A DNA stretch of 64,000 nt from Mangrovicoccus algicola (lineage in GTDB: Bacteria > Pseudomonadota > Alphaproteobacteria > Rhodobacterales > Rhodobacteraceae): the NCBI RefSeq assembly GCF_014903745.1, contig NZ_JACVXA010000001.1, positions 62,001 to 126,000 of the forward strand, written 5' to 3'. This document shows positions 52,310 to 64,000 of this stretch, piece after piece (within the stretch, counting starts at the first letter, position 1; each line of letters starts with the position of its first letter). The translations under genes were made by a program, and so were the position numbers. The notes beneath the pieces are model-generated. The model had not been told where the DNA came from, did not search any database, and saw nothing but the letters and a program-made list of their open reading frames with translations.

Positions 52310-52630
52310 ATGAGGATATCCCTGACAAGCCTGTGCCTCGCGGCCATCGTCGCGGGCATGGCCCCCGCCCGGGCCGCGGACCAGCCGGCACGCAACTGCG
52401 CCGATCGCGGCGACGTGCTGAAACGGCTGTCGGGCAATTACGGCGAGACCCGGCAGAGCGTCGGACTGGGCGCCAACAACTCGCTGGTCGAGGTCTTCGC
52501 CTCGGACAAGACCGGCACCTGGACGATCACCGTCACCATGCCCGACGGCATGACCTGCCTGATCGCCTCGGGCCAGGCCTACGAGAAACTGCTCGGCGAC
52601 AAGCTGCTGCGCCCGGGCGAGGACGCCTGA
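52310..52630 (+). CDS. Small secreted protein of unknown function
   Basis: A 106-residue periplasmic protein. The signal peptide covers about 22 residues (LCLAAIVAGMAPARAA). The mature part NCADRGDVLKRLSGNYGETRQSVGLGANNSLVEVFASDKTG and TVTMPDGMTCLIASGQAYE has two cysteines, perhaps a disulfide. ATG 52310 has AAAGGA upstream. No family recognised with certainty; many Rhodobacteraceae encode this type. Confidence 0.7.
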   Translation: MRISLTSLCLAAIVAGMAPARAADQPARNCADRGDVLKRLSGNYGETRQSVGLGANNSLVEVFASDKTGTWTITVTMPDGMTCLIASGQAYEKLLGDKLLRPGEDA

Positions 52631-52711
52631 ACCCGGTCCCCTCCCGCCGGTGCCGTTTTGCTTCGACTTGCCGCGCAGAGCCGTCTTGCACGGAAATGAC
52701 TTAGCGACTAG

Positions 52712-53713
<1,002 letters not shown>

Positions 53714-53750
53714 TCCGGGCTTGCGCTCCCGGCGGGGAGTTGCTTTCACG

Positions 53751-53779
53751 AAGGGGGTCGCATCTGCGGCCCCCTTTGC
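53751..53779 (+). terminator. Terminator or attenuator of mdh
   Basis: AAGGGGGTCGC pairs with GCGGCCCCCTT (one G-U) around ATCT; only a short TTT follows. The next gene's ribosome binding site starts just after, so it may allow read-through. Confidence 0.6.
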
Positions 53780-53792
53780 GTGAGGAGAGACC

Positions 53793-54647
53793 ATGCCCTG
53801 GGCCAGCCCCGAAAGCCTTGCCCCCGCCAGCTGCGGGTTCGTCCTTGCCGCATCGGGACGCAAATATGCCACCGCCGCCGAAGCCGCGGCGCGCAGCCTG
53901 CGCCGGTCGAACCCGGATTTCGAGGTCGACATCTTCACCGACGAGGAGGTGGACGCGTCGCTCTTCGGGCAGGTGCACCGGCTGGAGAAAAGCTGGTTCC
54001 GCCCCAAGTTCGAGGCGCTGATCAAGTCCCGCTTCGACCGCACGATCTACCTGGATGTCGATCTCGTCGTGCTGGGCGACATGTCGGACGTGTTCTTCGT
54101 CCTGGGCAAATACGACATCGCGGCGGTGCAGGCCACCAACCGCAACCAGGGCTTTGCCTGGAAACCCTGGCGCATGCCGCTGCCCAACGCCTTTCCGCAG
54201 ATCAATGGCGGCATGATCGCGATCCGCCGCAGCGCGCCGGTGCTGCAATTCCTGCGCGACTGCCAGCAGGCCATGATCGATCACGACATGAAGCGCGACC
54301 AGCCGGTCTTCCGCGAGATGCTGTGGCAGAGCGACCTGCGGCTGCATGTGCTTCCGCCCGAATACAATGTCCGCAACCGCACGCTGTGGCAGTATGGCGG
54401 TTCGAAATTCGCCGCGCCAAGGGTGCTGCACCATACCGGCTTCGTCGCGCGGATGAAGGATGACCGGACGCCGGTGCGCCCGGAGGAGATCTATGGCCGC
54501 GGCTTCGTGCGGCACGTGCAGCGCCTGATCGGCGCCGACCGGCAGCTGACCCCCGGCGCAAGGGGAAGCGTCCCCGCCCCGCAATATGACAATATCCTGT
54601 TCCGGGGCCGCGACTGGCTGGCCGCGCGGCTGGGCGGGCGCGGCTGA
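53793..54647 (+). CDS. Glycosyltransferase (GT8-like, nucleotide-sugar)
   Basis: A 284-residue cytosolic enzyme. CGFVLAASGRKYATAAEAAARSL and a GT-A fold pattern lead to the DxD-type motif IYLDVDLVVLGDMSD (about 87-101), which binds the metal and nucleotide sugar. NAFPQINGGMIAIRRSAP is the usual acceptor-side strand. It is placed between mdh and sucC, where such a gene is not usual. The target (LPS, capsule or glycolipid) is unknown. Confidence 0.8.
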   Translation: MPWASPESLAPASCGFVLAASGRKYATAAEAAARSLRRSNPDFEVDIFTDEEVDASLFGQVHRLEKSWFRPKFEALIKSRFDRTIYLDVDLVVLGDMSDVFFVLGKYDIAAVQATNRNQGFAWKPWRMPLPNAFPQINGGMIAIRRSAPVLQFLRDCQQAMIDHDMKRDQPVFREMLWQSDLRLHVLPPEYNVRNRTLWQYGGSKFAAPRVLHHTGFVARMKDDRTPVRPEEIYGRGFVRHVQRLIGADRQLTPGARGSVPAPQYDNILFRGRDWLAARLGGRG

Positions 54648-54749
54648 GCGGCCGGGGAACGAGGTGATTCGCAGGTCCCGGCAGGGGCGCAGCGGCGGCT
54701 TCGGCGCAATTTCGCCAGTACCGCTTGATGATCCTGCAAGCTGCGCCGA

Positions 54750-54784
54750 TTTGTGATCACACCATTCGGACGTGTGATCACAAA
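54750..54784. promoter_or_regulatory. Twin TGTGATCACA operator upstream of sucC
   Basis: TTTGTGATCACAC and GTGTGATCACAAA, centres 21 bp apart, an arrangement identical to the one before sdhC apart from one base in the left arm. It lies 109-143 bases upstream of sucC. It is strong evidence of a shared regulator for both TCA operons. Confidence 0.75.
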
Positions 54785-54892
54785 TACGGGTTTCTGCCCC
54801 CGACGCGTCAAATGCGACAGATTTTCGGTTCAAAGGTCGCGCCGCGTGGTGTTTAGACAGGGGCACAACTTGCACAGGACGGGACAGCTTTC

Positions 54893-56086
54893 ATGAACAT
54901 TCATGAATACCAGGCGAAAGCCCTTCTTCGCAGCTACGGCGCTCCGGTGTCCGATGGCCGCGTCGTACTGAAAGCGGAGGAGGCGAAGACCGCCGCAGGT
55001 GAACTCGAAGGCCCGCTCTGGGTCGTCAAGGCCCAGATCCATGCCGGCGGCCGCGGCAAGGGCAAATTCAAGGAGGCCGAGGCCGGCGAGAAGGGCGGCG
55101 TGCGCCTGGCGAAATCGGTCGAGGAGGCCGAGGAACTGACCAAGCAGATGCTGGGCCGCACCCTGGTCACGCATCAGACCGGCCCGGCCGGCAAGCAGGT
55201 CAACCGCATCTACATCGAAGACGGCTCCGACATCGAGACCGAGCTGTACCTTGCGCTGCTGGTCGACCGCGTGACGTCGCGCATCTCCTTCGTCTGCTCC
55301 ACCGAGGGCGGCATGGACATCGAGGAAGTCGCCGCGAACACCCCCGAGAAGATCCTGTCCTTCTCGGTCGATCCGGCCACCGGCTACCAGCCCTATCACG
55401 GCCGCCGCATCGCCTTCTCGCTGGGACTGACCGGCGCGCAGGTCAAGCAGTGCGTCAAGCTGATGGGCGATCTCTACCGGGCCTTCGTCGAGAAGGACAT
55501 GGAGATGCTGGAGATCAACCCGCTGATCGTCATGACCGACGGCAACCTGAAGGTCCTGGACGCCAAGCTGGGCTTCGACGGCAACGCCATCTACCGTCAT
55601 CCCGACATCGCCGCGCTGCGCGACGAGACCGAGGAAGACGCCAAGGAACTGGCCGCCTCGAAATTCGACCTCAACTACATCGCGCTGGACGGCGAGATCG
55701 GCTGCATGGTCAACGGCGCGGGCCTGGCGATGGCGACGATGGACATCATCAAGCTCTACGGTGCCGAGCCTGCCAACTTCCTCGACGTGGGCGGCGGCGC
55801 AACCAAGGAGAAGGTGACCGAGGCCTTCAAGATCATCACGTCCGACAAGAACGTGAAGGGCATCCTGGTCAACATCTTCGGCGGCATCATGCGCTGCGAC
55901 GTCATCGCCGAGGGCGTTCTGGCCGCGGTGAAGGAAGTCGGCCTGCAGGTCCCGCTGGTCGTCCGTCTCGAAGGCACGAATGTCGAGAAGGGCAAGGAAA
56001 TCATCGCGAATTCCGGCATGAACGTGATCGCGGCCGACAACCTGTCCGACGGCGCCGAGAAAATCGTGAAGGCCGTCAAAGGCTGA
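54893..56086 (+). CDS. sucC: Succinyl-CoA synthetase beta subunit (ADP-forming)
   Basis: Binds the nucleotide and joins with SucD to convert succinyl-CoA to succinate with substrate-level phosphorylation. The 397-residue protein has an ATP-grasp fold: [44 protein letters not shown] and [18 protein letters not shown], then [13 protein letters not shown] and [11 protein letters not shown]. It is preceded by the twin operator, and a small lipoprotein gene lies between it and sucD. Confidence 0.97.
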   Translation: MNIHEYQAKALLRSYGAPVSDGRVVLKAEEAKTAAGELEGPLWVVKAQIHAGGRGKGKFKEAEAGEKGGVRLAKSVEEAEELTKQMLGRTLVTHQTGPAGKQVNRIYIEDGSDIETELYLALLVDRVTSRISFVCSTEGGMDIEEVAANTPEKILSFSVDPATGYQPYHGRRIAFSLGLTGAQVKQCVKLMGDLYRAFVEKDMEMLEINPLIVMTDGNLKVLDAKLGFDGNAIYRHPDIAALRDETEEDAKELAASKFDLNYIALDGEIGCMVNGAGLAMATMDIIKLYGAEPANFLDVGGGATKEKVTEAFKIITSDKNVKGILVNIFGGIMRCDVIAEGVLAAVKEVGLQVPLVVRLEGTNVEKGKEIIANSGMNVIAADNLSDGAEKIVKAVKG

Positions 56087-56529
56087 TGGGAATGCTCGGC
56101 AAAACGGCGATTGTCCTATCCATGCTCAGCCTGACCGCCTGTGCGGTCGGCGAGGTTGGCGCGGACGGTCAGGCGGCATCCGGCCCGATGGGGCAGAAGC
56201 CGCTGATGACCGACACCGTGCAGGCCTCCTTCTCGCAGGCCCTGTCGGCCTGCCAGAAGGGCACGGGGCTGGATAGCCTGGGAACGCGCGGGTTTTCCCC
56301 GGTTCGCAACGGCTATCAGGCCAAGATCGACAATCCCAACTTGCTTGGGCGCTCCGTCGTCTCGGCGAAGCAGACCCGCGAGGGCTGCATCGTCGGCGTG
56401 ACACCGATCTTCCCGGTCGAGGAAAGCACCGTCCGAAACCTGGTCGCCCGGATTTCGGCACCGGCGAACACATCGATGCGCAGCGGCACCCGCGGCGGCG
56501 TCGGTTTCGCCGAGGTGATCTTTCCGTAA
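56086..56529 (+). CDS. Small lipoprotein inserted between sucC and sucD
   Basis: A 147-residue exported protein. The signal peptide [20 protein letters not shown] ends in a lipobox LTAC, so it should be lipid-anchored in the envelope. The mature region has two further cysteines (SACQKG and EGCIVG) and [13 protein letters not shown]. The start ATG 56086 overlaps the sucC stop (TGATG), so it is translated with the operon. No known role; the insertion is odd because sucCD are usually adjacent. Confidence 0.75.
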   Translation: MGMLGKTAIVLSMLSLTACAVGEVGADGQAASGPMGQKPLMTDTVQASFSQALSACQKGTGLDSLGTRGFSPVRNGYQAKIDNPNLLGRSVVSAKQTREGCIVGVTPIFPVEESTVRNLVARISAPANTSMRSGTRGGVGFAEVIFP

Positions 56530-56598
56530 GTGAGTTTGCAGGCGGAACCGCCTGCCCCGAATGAACGCGGTCAACCGCACGAATACAGGAGAAGCCAC

Positions 56599-57483
56599 AT
56601 GGCTGTCCTCGTTGACGAAAACACCAAGGTCATCTGCCAGGGCATCACCGGCTCGCAGGGCACCTTCCACTCCGAGCAGGCGATCGCCTACGGCACCAAG
56701 ATGGTCGGCGGCGTGACCCCCGGCAAGGGTGGCACCACCCATCTGGACCTGCCGGTCTTCAACTCCGTGCACGAAGCCAAGCACGTGACCGAAGCCAACG
56801 CGTCGGTCATCTACGTGCCGCCGCCCTTCGCGGCCGACTCGATCCTCGAGGCGATCGATGCCGAGATGGAGCTGATCATCTGCATCACCGAGGGCATCCC
56901 GGTGCTCGACATGATGAAGGTCAAGCGCGCGCTGGTGGATTCGAAGTCCCGCCTGATCGGGCCGAACTGCCCGGGCGTCATCACGCCGGATGCCTGCAAG
57001 ATCGGCATCATGCCGGGCCATATCCACCGCCGCGGCCGCGTCGGCGTCGTGTCGCGTTCCGGCACGCTGACCTACGAGGCCGTGAAGCAGACCACCGATC
57101 TGGGCCTGGGCCAGTCCTCGGCTGTGGGCATCGGCGGCGACCCGATCAAGGGCACCGAGCATATCGACGTGCTGGAGATGTTCCTGGCCGATGACGAGAC
57201 CGACGCGATCATCATGATCGGCGAAATCGGCGGCTCGGCCGAAGAGGACGCGGCGCAGTTCCTGGCCGACGAGAAGAAGCGCGGCCGCTGGAAACCGACC
57301 GCGGGCTTCATCGCCGGGCGCACCGCCCCTCCGGGCCGCCGCATGGGCCATGCCGGCGCCATCGTCGCCGGCGGCAAGGGCGGTGCCGAGGACAAGATCG
57401 CCGCGATGGAAGCGGCCGGCATCATCGTCGCAGACAGCCCCGCCACGCTGGGCGAGGCCGTTCTGAAGGCAATGGGCAAGTAA
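56599..57483 (+). CDS. sucD: Succinyl-CoA synthetase alpha subunit
   Basis: Carries the phosphohistidine and binds CoA in the succinyl-CoA synthetase reaction. The 294 residues begin [34 protein letters not shown] is the CoA site, and His251 in [13 protein letters not shown] is the phosphorylated histidine. AGGAGAAG precedes ATG 56599; an in-frame ATG at 56530 is too far upstream. A terminator follows. Confidence 0.97.
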   Translation: MAVLVDENTKVICQGITGSQGTFHSEQAIAYGTKMVGGVTPGKGGTTHLDLPVFNSVHEAKHVTEANASVIYVPPPFAADSILEAIDAEMELIICITEGIPVLDMMKVKRALVDSKSRLIGPNCPGVITPDACKIGIMPGHIHRRGRVGVVSRSGTLTYEAVKQTTDLGLGQSSAVGIGGDPIKGTEHIDVLEMFLADDETDAIIMIGEIGGSAEEDAAQFLADEKKRGRWKPTAGFIAGRTAPPGRRMGHAGAIVAGGKGGAEDKIAAMEAAGIIVADSPATLGEAVLKAMGK

Positions 57484-57784
57484 ATTCCGCAGGCGCGCGG
57501 GAAACCGCGCGCCGCATTCCCGCCCGCAGACCGCCGGTCTGTCTTTCTTTACCACCCCGAGGCTACCTCTCCCCGATGGGACAAGGAAACGCGATCAGAG
57601 CCCGTGACATGCAGCCGGCCGCCCCCGTGGCGCGCCGGCCGCACGGGTTCCGCTGGCAGTTCCGCGATGTCCAGGTGCTGACATCCGGTCCCGCGACCTT
57701 ATCTGACAGCATATCGTCCGCAGAGGCCCTGCCGGGCGCCGCCGCACCGAATTCATTGGGATGCAACCCCCGAGAGGCACAGCC
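57484..57784. other. Terminator and promoter region between sucD and sucA
   Basis: 301 bp. After sucD comes GGCGCGCGG-GAAA-CCGCGCGCC (57492-57513, a perfect 9-bp stem with a GNRA loop) and then an intrinsic terminator at 57527-57550. Further on CTGACA (57678-57683), 16 bases, TATCTG (57700-57705) could be the sucA promoter. No TGTGATCACA operator is seen here. Confidence 0.5.
57527..57550 (+). terminator. Intrinsic terminator of sucCD
   Basis: CAGACC-GCC-GGTCTG stem, followed by the T-rich TCTTTCTTT. The preceding 9-bp GAAA-loop hairpin may add stability to the mRNA end. Confidence 0.7.
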
Positions 57785-60748
57785 ATGACCGAAATGAGCA
57801 AGAACGACATATTCCATGCCTCCAGCTTTCTGCAGGGCCAGAATGCGGAGTATATCGAACAGCTCTACGCGATATATGCAGCGGACCCGTCCAGCGTGGA
57901 CGCCGCCTGGGCGGAGTTCTTCGCCTCGCTCGGGGATGCCGGGACCGATGTGACCGCCGAGGCGAAAGGCCCCTCCTGGGGCCGCATGGACTGGCCGCCG
58001 ACCCCCAATGACGACCTGACCCAGGCCCTGGACGGCCAATGGGCCAGCCCCGCCGTCGAGATGAAAGCCGCGGGCGACAAGATCAAGTCCAAGGCCGCCG
58101 AGAAGGGCGTCTCCGTTTCGGATGACGCGGTGAAGCGCGCCGTCCTGGATTCCGTGCGCGCGCTGATGATCATCCGCGCCTACCGGATCCGCGGCCACCT
58201 GGTGGCCGACCTGGACCCGCTGAACATGCGCCAGGTCACGCCGCATCCGGAACTGGATCCGAAATCCTACGGCTTCACCGATGCCGACATGGACCGCCCG
58301 ATCTTCATCGACAACGTGCTGGGCCTGCCGCTGGCCTCGATGCGCCAGATCATGTCGATCATCAAGCGCACCTATTGCGGCACCTTCGCCCTGCAATACA
58401 TGCACATCTCGGATCCCGAGCAGGCCGGCTGGCTGAAGGAGCGGATCGAGGGCTTCGACAAGGAGATCACCTTCACCCGCGAAGGCCGCCGCGCCATCCT
58501 CAACAAGCTGGTGGAGGCCGAGGGCTTCGAGAAGTTCCTGCATGTCAAGTACATGGGGACCAAGCGCTTCGGCCTCGACGGCGGCGAGGCGCTGATCCCC
58601 GCGATGGAACAGATCATCAAGCGCGGCGGCAATCTGGGCGTCAAGGAAGTCGTGATCGGCATGCCGCATCGCGGCCGCCTGAACATCCTCGCCAACGTGA
58701 TGCAGAAACCCTATCGCGCGATCTTCAACGAATTCCAGGGCGGCAGCTTCAAGCCTGAATCCGTGGATGGCTCGGGCGACGTGAAATACCATCTCGGCGC
58801 CTCCTCGGACCGCGAATTCGACGGCAACTCGGTGCACCTGTCGCTGACCGCGAACCCCTCGCACCTGGAGGCGGTGAACCCGGTCGTCCTCGGCAAGGCG
58901 CGCGCCAAGCAGGACCAGCTGTCGGACAAGGAACGCCGCGCGGTCATCCCGATCCTGCTGCATGGCGATGCGGCCTTCGCGGGACAGGGCGTCGTGGCGG
59001 AATGCTTCGCGCTTTCGGGCCTGCGCGGCCACCGCACCGGCGGCACCATCCATATCGTGGTGAACAACCAGATCGGCTTCACCACCGCGCCGCATTTCTC
59101 GCGCTCCTCGCCCTATCCCACCGACAACGCGCTGGTGGTCGAGGCGCCGATCTTCCACGTCAATGGCGACGATCCCGAGGCGGTGGTCCATGCCGCCAAG
59201 GTGGCGACCGAGTTCCGCCAGAAATTCGGCAAGGACGTGGTCATCGACATCTTCTGCTATCGCCGCTTCGGTCACAACGAGGGCGATGAACCGATGTTCA
59301 CGCAGCCCGAGATGTACACCAAGATCAAGCGCCACAAGACCACGCTGCAGCTCTACACGGAGCGGCTGGTCCAGGACGGGCTGATCCCCGAGGGCGAGAT
59401 CGAGGACATGAAGGCGCAGTTCCAGGCGCTGATGAACGAGGAATTCGAGGCCGGGAAAGAATACAAGCCCAACAAGGCCGACTGGCTGGATGGCCGCTGG
59501 TCCTCGCTGGACCAGGAAGGTCAGGAATACCAGCGCGGCCAGACCGGCATCAAGGAAGAGACCTTCCGCGAGATCGGCCGCGCGCTGACCCAGATCCCCG
59601 ACTCCGTGCATACCCACAAGACGATCGGCCGCTTCGTCGGCGCCCGCGCCGAGATGTTCGAAAGCGGCAAGGGCTTCGACTGGGCGACCGCCGAGGCGCT
59701 GGCCTTCGGCTCGCTGCAGACCGAAGGGTTCCCCGTGCGCCTGTCGGGCCAGGACGTGACCCGCGGCACCTTCTCCCAGCGTCATTCCGGCCTCGTCGAC
59801 CAGAAGACCGAGGACCGCTATTACCCGCTGAACCATATCCGCGAGGGCCAGGCGCATTACGAGGTGATCGACTCGGCGCTTTCGGAATACGCCGTCCTGG
59901 GCTTCGAATACGGCTATTCGCTGGCCGAACCGAATGCGCTGGTGCTGTGGGAAGGCCAGTTCGGCGATTTCGCCAACGGCGCGCAGATCATGTTCGACCA
60001 GTTCATCTCCTCGGGCGAACGCAAGTGGCTGCGCATGTCGGGCCTGACCGTCCTGCTGCCGCACGGTTTCGAGGGCCAGGGCCCCGAGCACAGCTCGGCC
60101 CGGCTGGAACGGTTCCTGCAGATGTCGGCCGAGGATAACTGGATCGTCGCGAACTGCTCGACCCCGGCGAACTACTTCCACATCCTGCGCCGCCAGCTGC
60201 ACCGCAACTTCCGCAAGCCGCTGATCCTGATGACGCCGAAATCGCTGCTGCGCCACAAGCTGTGCGTGTCCGAGCTGAAGGATTTCGTCGAGGGCTCCAG
60301 TTTCCACCGGGTGCTGAAGGACCATGCGGATATCGGCGAACACCCCACCAAGCTGGTGTCGGACGACAAGATCAAGCGCGTCGTGCTGTGTTCGGGCAAG
60401 GTCTATTACGACCTGCTGGAAGAACGCGACGCCCGCGGGATCGACGATGTCTACCTGCTGCGCGTCGAGCAGTTCTATCCCTTCCCGGCGATGAGCCTGG
60501 TGGAGGAGCTGCAGCGGTTCAAGGGCGCCGAGATGGTCTGGTGCCAGGAAGAGCCCAAGAACCAGGGCGCCTGGAGCTTCATCGAACCCAATATCGAATG
60601 GGTGCTGGACAAGATCGGCGCCACCCACAAGCGGCCCGTCTATGCAGGGCGCGCCGCCTCGGCCTCGCCGGCGACCGGCCTGGCCAGCCAGCACAAGGCA
60701 CAGCAGAACGCGCTCGTGAACGCAGCGCTTACGACCGAAGGGAACTAA
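57785..60748 (+). CDS. sucA: 2-oxoglutarate dehydrogenase E1 component
   Basis: The thiamine-diphosphate decarboxylase of the 2-oxoglutarate dehydrogenase complex, 987 residues. The N-terminal SucB-docking sequence [32 protein letters not shown] is followed by LFIDNVLG-like region, [55 protein letters not shown] and the ThDP motif [11 protein letters not shown] ... [12 protein letters not shown]. The C-terminal [20 protein letters not shown] site is present. GAGAGG precedes ATG 57785. It has its own control region. Confidence 0.96.
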   Translation: MTEMSKNDIFHASSFLQGQNAEYIEQLYAIYAADPSSVDAAWAEFFASLGDAGTDVTAEAKGPSWGRMDWPPTPNDDLTQALDGQWASPAVEMKAAGDKIKSKAAEKGVSVSDDAVKRAVLDSVRALMIIRAYRIRGHLVADLDPLNMRQVTPHPELDPKSYGFTDADMDRPIFIDNVLGLPLASMRQIMSIIKRTYCGTFALQYMHISDPEQAGWLKERIEGFDKEITFTREGRRAILNKLVEAEGFEKFLHVKYMGTKRFGLDGGEALIPAMEQIIKRGGNLGVKEVVIGMPHRGRLNILANVMQKPYRAIFNEFQGGSFKPESVDGSGDVKYHLGASSDREFDGNSVHLSLTANPSHLEAVNPVVLGKARAKQDQLSDKERRAVIPILLHGDAAFAGQGVVAECFALSGLRGHRTGGTIHIVVNNQIGFTTAPHFSRSSPYPTDNALVVEAPIFHVNGDDPEAVVHAAKVATEFRQKFGKDVVIDIFCYRRFGHNEGDEPMFTQPEMYTKIKRHKTTLQLYTERLVQDGLIPEGEIEDMKAQFQALMNEEFEAGKEYKPNKADWLDGRWSSLDQEGQEYQRGQTGIKEETFREIGRALTQIPDSVHTHKTIGRFVGARAEMFESGKGFDWATAEALAFGSLQTEGFPVRLSGQDVTRGTFSQRHSGLVDQKTEDRYYPLNHIREGQAHYEVIDSALSEYAVLGFEYGYSLAEPNALVLWEGQFGDFANGAQIMFDQFISSGERKWLRMSGLTVLLPHGFEGQGPEHSSARLERFLQMSAEDNWIVANCSTPANYFHILRRQLHRNFRKPLILMTPKSLLRHKLCVSELKDFVEGSSFHRVLKDHADIGEHPTKLVSDDKIKRVVLCSGKVYYDLLEERDARGIDDVYLLRVEQFYPFPAMSLVEELQRFKGAEMVWCQEEPKNQGAWSFIEPNIEWVLDKIGATHKRPVYAGRAASASPATGLASQHKAQQNALVNAALTTEGN

Positions 60749-60752
60749 AGCA

Positions 60753-62249
<1,497 letters not shown>

Positions 62250-62719
62250 TCCGCCACTTTGCCGGATGACGGGGGCGCCCTTCGGGGCGCCCCTTTCTTT
62301 TTGGCCCCTCTCCGCCCCGCGATTCTGTGCCATGCCCCCCGCCTCCTGCGGCTCCGCCTCCCGCCGGAAACGGGCGCAGGCGAAATACCGCCGGTTCCCG
62401 CCCGTTTTTCGTCAAGGGGGCCCATCCGGGAGGCTGCGCGATCGTGAAGGATTGACAGGATGGCTATGGACCGGATCTCACCATATTTTCATTCTTAATC
62501 AGGTACTTATATTATGTTTCAGTCTTGGGCGGAAGATGGCGTATCGCGCCGATCTCAACTAAATGTGAAAGACTGATGGCATTCGAGCAACAGTCAGGCG
62601 GATAACGCGGCCCCTCCCGTTCCTTTCCCCCGCACCGGGTCTATCTCTCCTCTCGAGCCGCACGCGGACCGCTCAGGAAAACCGTCCGCCTCTTTTGAGA
62701 GAAACTTAGGAGTACTCAC
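62250..62719. other. 470-bp gene-free leader with sucAB terminator
   Basis: Holds the sucAB terminator (62272-62302). An AT-rich stretch (62480-62540) includes possible promoter elements for the OMP gene: TTGACA at 62452-62457 has no convincing -10 at normal spacing. A long leader before the outer-membrane protein gene is implied; no other gene is seen. Confidence 0.45.
62272..62302 (+). terminator. Intrinsic terminator of sucAB
   Basis: GGGGCGCCC-TTCG-GGGCGCCCC, a very stable stem with a UUCG tetraloop, then TTTCTTTTT. It begins 23 bases past the sucB stop and is a clear Rho-independent terminator. Confidence 0.9.
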
Positions 62720-63313
62720 ATGCGTGCAGTCTACGCTCTGGCCACCGCATCCGCCCTCGGCCTGGCCGCAACCCCGATCTTCGCCGGCGCTCTGGAAGAG
62801 CCGGTCATCACCCCGGCACCGGCACCCGTCGCCGCAGCGCCGATCGGCAGCCTCTGGGACGGCTTCTACGCCGGTGGCCAGTTCGGCGGCGCATGGCTCG
62901 ACGCCGATGGCGACGCGGCCAATGGCGATTCCGACGACTGGCTGGGCGGCGCCCATATCGGTTGGCAGGGTGTCTCCGCCAACGGCCTGGTCTACGGTGT
63001 CGAAGGCGACATGAACGGCACCGCGCTGGAACTCGACGGCCATGACGTCAACAGCCTGAGCCACCTGAAGGCGAAACTCGGCTACGACATGGGCCGTTCG
63101 ATGATCTACGCAACCGGTGGTGCCGCTTACACGGACATCAAGGGTCTCAGCGAATCCTGGGGCTGGACCGGCGGCGTCGGCTACGACTACATGGTCACCG
63201 ACGATCTGTCGGTCGGTGCTGAAGTCCAGTACCAGGCCTTCGACGATTTCGACGGCGGCGACACCGATGTCGACGGCACCAGCGCCGTGGTCAAGGTTTC
63301 CTACCACTTCTGA
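62720..63313 (+). CDS. Outer-membrane beta-barrel protein (Omp25/RopB-like)
   Basis: A 197-residue outer-membrane protein. The signal peptide is residues 1-22 (ending TPIFA). After an Ala/Pro linker, WDGFYAGGQFGGAW, GAHIGWQ, GVEGDMNG, KAKLGYDMGRSMIYATGGAAYTDIKG, GWTGGVGYDYMV and a C-terminal VVKVSYHF with the final Phe are the strands and end signature of small eight-stranded barrels. Length fits. TAGGAGT precedes ATG 62720. It is probably highly expressed. Confidence 0.88.
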   Translation: MRAVYALATASALGLAATPIFAGALEEPVITPAPAPVAAAPIGSLWDGFYAGGQFGGAWLDADGDAANGDSDDWLGGAHIGWQGVSANGLVYGVEGDMNGTALELDGHDVNSLSHLKAKLGYDMGRSMIYATGGAAYTDIKGLSESWGWTGGVGYDYMVTDDLSVGAEVQYQAFDDFDGGDTDVDGTSAVVKVSYHF

Positions 63314-63340
63314 TCTGCCTCCGCGCAGGATCACATGGAG

Positions 63341-63370
63341 AGGGCATCGCGCAAGCGGTGCCCTTTTCCT
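63341..63370 (+). terminator. Intrinsic terminator of the OMP gene
   Basis: AGGGCATCGC and GCGGTGCCCT pair (one G-U) around loop GCAA, then TTTTCCTTT. It starts 28 bases past the stop. Confidence 0.8.
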
Positions 63371-63529
63371 TTGCCCATTGCCCGCGCGACAGGCAGGACG
63401 CCGCGAAATCCGGCAAGGGCCCGCCGCGCCGCGCGTGTTGCGCTGCACCGCGGCATCGGCGGCGGCGCGCATCAAGGCTCTGGTGATACCTTCCATGGCA
63501 GGGAGGATGGCCAGCACAGGAGCCATGCC

Positions 63530-63799
63530 ATGCGATGCCGCGCCCTACTCCCCCTGCCCCTTGTCCTCAGCGCGGGCATGGCCGCCGCCGCCTGCAGCGA
63601 TGGCGGCGGTGCGGATGCCTATGCCCTGGGACAGCGCCTTGCCCTGCAGGGGCTGGAGACCCGCGCGCGCGAGGCTGTCGCCGCCCGCCATGCGACCTGC
63701 TATGTGCTGGGCCATCGCGAGGGGCGGTTGATGCGGATGCTGGCGGTGCAGCCCGTGCCGCCGCGCAAGGCAGCGCCCGTGCGGCCGCGCCGCGGCTGA
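63530..63799 (+). CDS. Small exported protein, unknown function
   Basis: An 89-residue protein whose N-terminus MRCRALLPLPLVLSAGMAAA is a signal sequence; the next residues ACSDGG could be a poor lipobox. The mature part YALGQRLALQGLETRAREAVAARHATC and a basic tail RKAAPVRPRRG show nothing known. ATG 63530 is chosen over upstream ones because AGGAG stands 7 bases before. Confidence 0.55.
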   Translation: MRCRALLPLPLVLSAGMAAAACSDGGGADAYALGQRLALQGLETRAREAVAARHATCYVLGHREGRLMRMLAVQPVPPRKAAPVRPRRG

Positions 63800-63878
63800 G
63801 GCATCCCGCCGCTGCGCCTTGCCTGAATCACCCCGGCGGATTAGGTCCTGCCCCGACCGTCCTTGCCGGAGCTGCCGC

Positions 63879-64000
63879 ATGACCGCCGAACTGACCGCGC
63901 TTGTCCTTGCCGCCCTGCTGCAATGCCTGCAGTTCCTTCTGGTCGCCATCCCGGCAAACCGCGAACTGGGCCCAGGCGTCACGATGGGACCGCGCGATGA
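63879..64000 (+). CDS. MAPEG-family membrane protein (partial, 3' end off the window)
   Basis: The first 40 residues MTAELTALVLAALLQCLQFL followed by LVAIPANRELGPGVTMGPRD match the opening of MAPEG (eicosanoid/glutathione metabolism-like) membrane proteins, in which the first helix is followed by a conserved N-R-x-x-x-x-x-GPRD. Only the first of four helices is in view. The frame is open to the end. Confidence 0.7.
   Translation, partial: MTAELTALVLAALLQCLQFLLVAIPANRELGPGVTMGPRD

Noticed and set aside
57492-57513. Hairpin GGCGCGCGG-GAAA-CCGCGCGCC as a terminator by itself
   Set aside because: There is no T-tract after it. The next hairpin (57527-57550) has one and is the better terminator.

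Overview
The window is about 64 kb of high-GC chromosome from an alphaproteobacterium of the Rhodobacteraceae/Paracoccaceae (Rhodobacter, Cereibacter or Rhodovulum-like). The evidence is an RpoHII-type heat-shock sigma factor, a five-gene NAD-dependent formate dehydrogenase operon, ethylmalonyl-CoA pathway genes (ccr, ecm, mch, mcl2), TspO, a fused DctQM TRAP permease, and a TCA supercluster with the order known from Rhodobacter sphaeroides. I see no rRNA, CRISPR array, complete insertion sequence or prophage. The single tRNA is tRNA-Gln(UUG).

Layout. 0-3.7 kb: 5'-truncated view of a cobinamide kinase gene, rpoH2, a ChaN-like protein and coaBC. 3.7-11 kb: fdsGBA, fdhD-type fdsC and fdsD, then a membrane-anchored MoeB-like E1 enzyme. 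11-18.3 kb: M3 peptidase, GlsB-like stress protein behind an EcfG-type promoter, a LysR regulator divergent from a D-amino-acid dehydrogenase and a tryptophan 2-monooxygenase-like flavoenzyme, then a low-GC patch with an orphan membrane protein. 18.5-23.2 kb: TRAP receptor, fused DctQM permease, SBF-like carrier and Asp/Glu racemase. 23.2-34 kb: mostly housekeeping genes (I78 inhibitor, NYN-LOTUS protein, tspO, LOG protein, dapD, tRNA-Gln, kdsA, nhaA, D-lactate-type dehydrogenase, LLM monooxygenase, RecD-like helicase). 34.4-42.8 kb: divergent ccr and ecm, deoD, aldo/keto reductase, a phytase-like secreted protein and several small genes. 42.8-44.4 kb: an endolysin-holin pair of the gene-transfer-agent type, carrying a CtrA-like box. 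44.5-62.3 kb: the TCA supercluster (sdhCDAB, mch, mcl2, mdh, sucCD, sucAB). 62.7-64 kb: an outer-membrane beta-barrel protein, a small secreted protein and the start of a MAPEG-family gene.

How it works together. Succinate dehydrogenase, malate dehydrogenase, succinyl-CoA synthetase and the 2-oxoglutarate dehydrogenase E1/E2 components form most of the lower TCA cycle. Mch and Mcl2 feed the ethylmalonyl-CoA acetate assimilation route, whose Ccr and Ecm steps lie 11-17 kb away. Formate dehydrogenase with its sulfurase-type maturation factor supplies NADH from formate.

The two most notable signals are regulatory. The first is a twin TGTGATCACA operator with 21-bp centre spacing, present in almost identical form in front of sdhC and sucC. 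The second is a TTAC-N7-TTAA CtrA-like box directly upstream of the phage-type lysis pair, which suggests a gene-transfer-agent release cassette placed behind the sdhB terminator.
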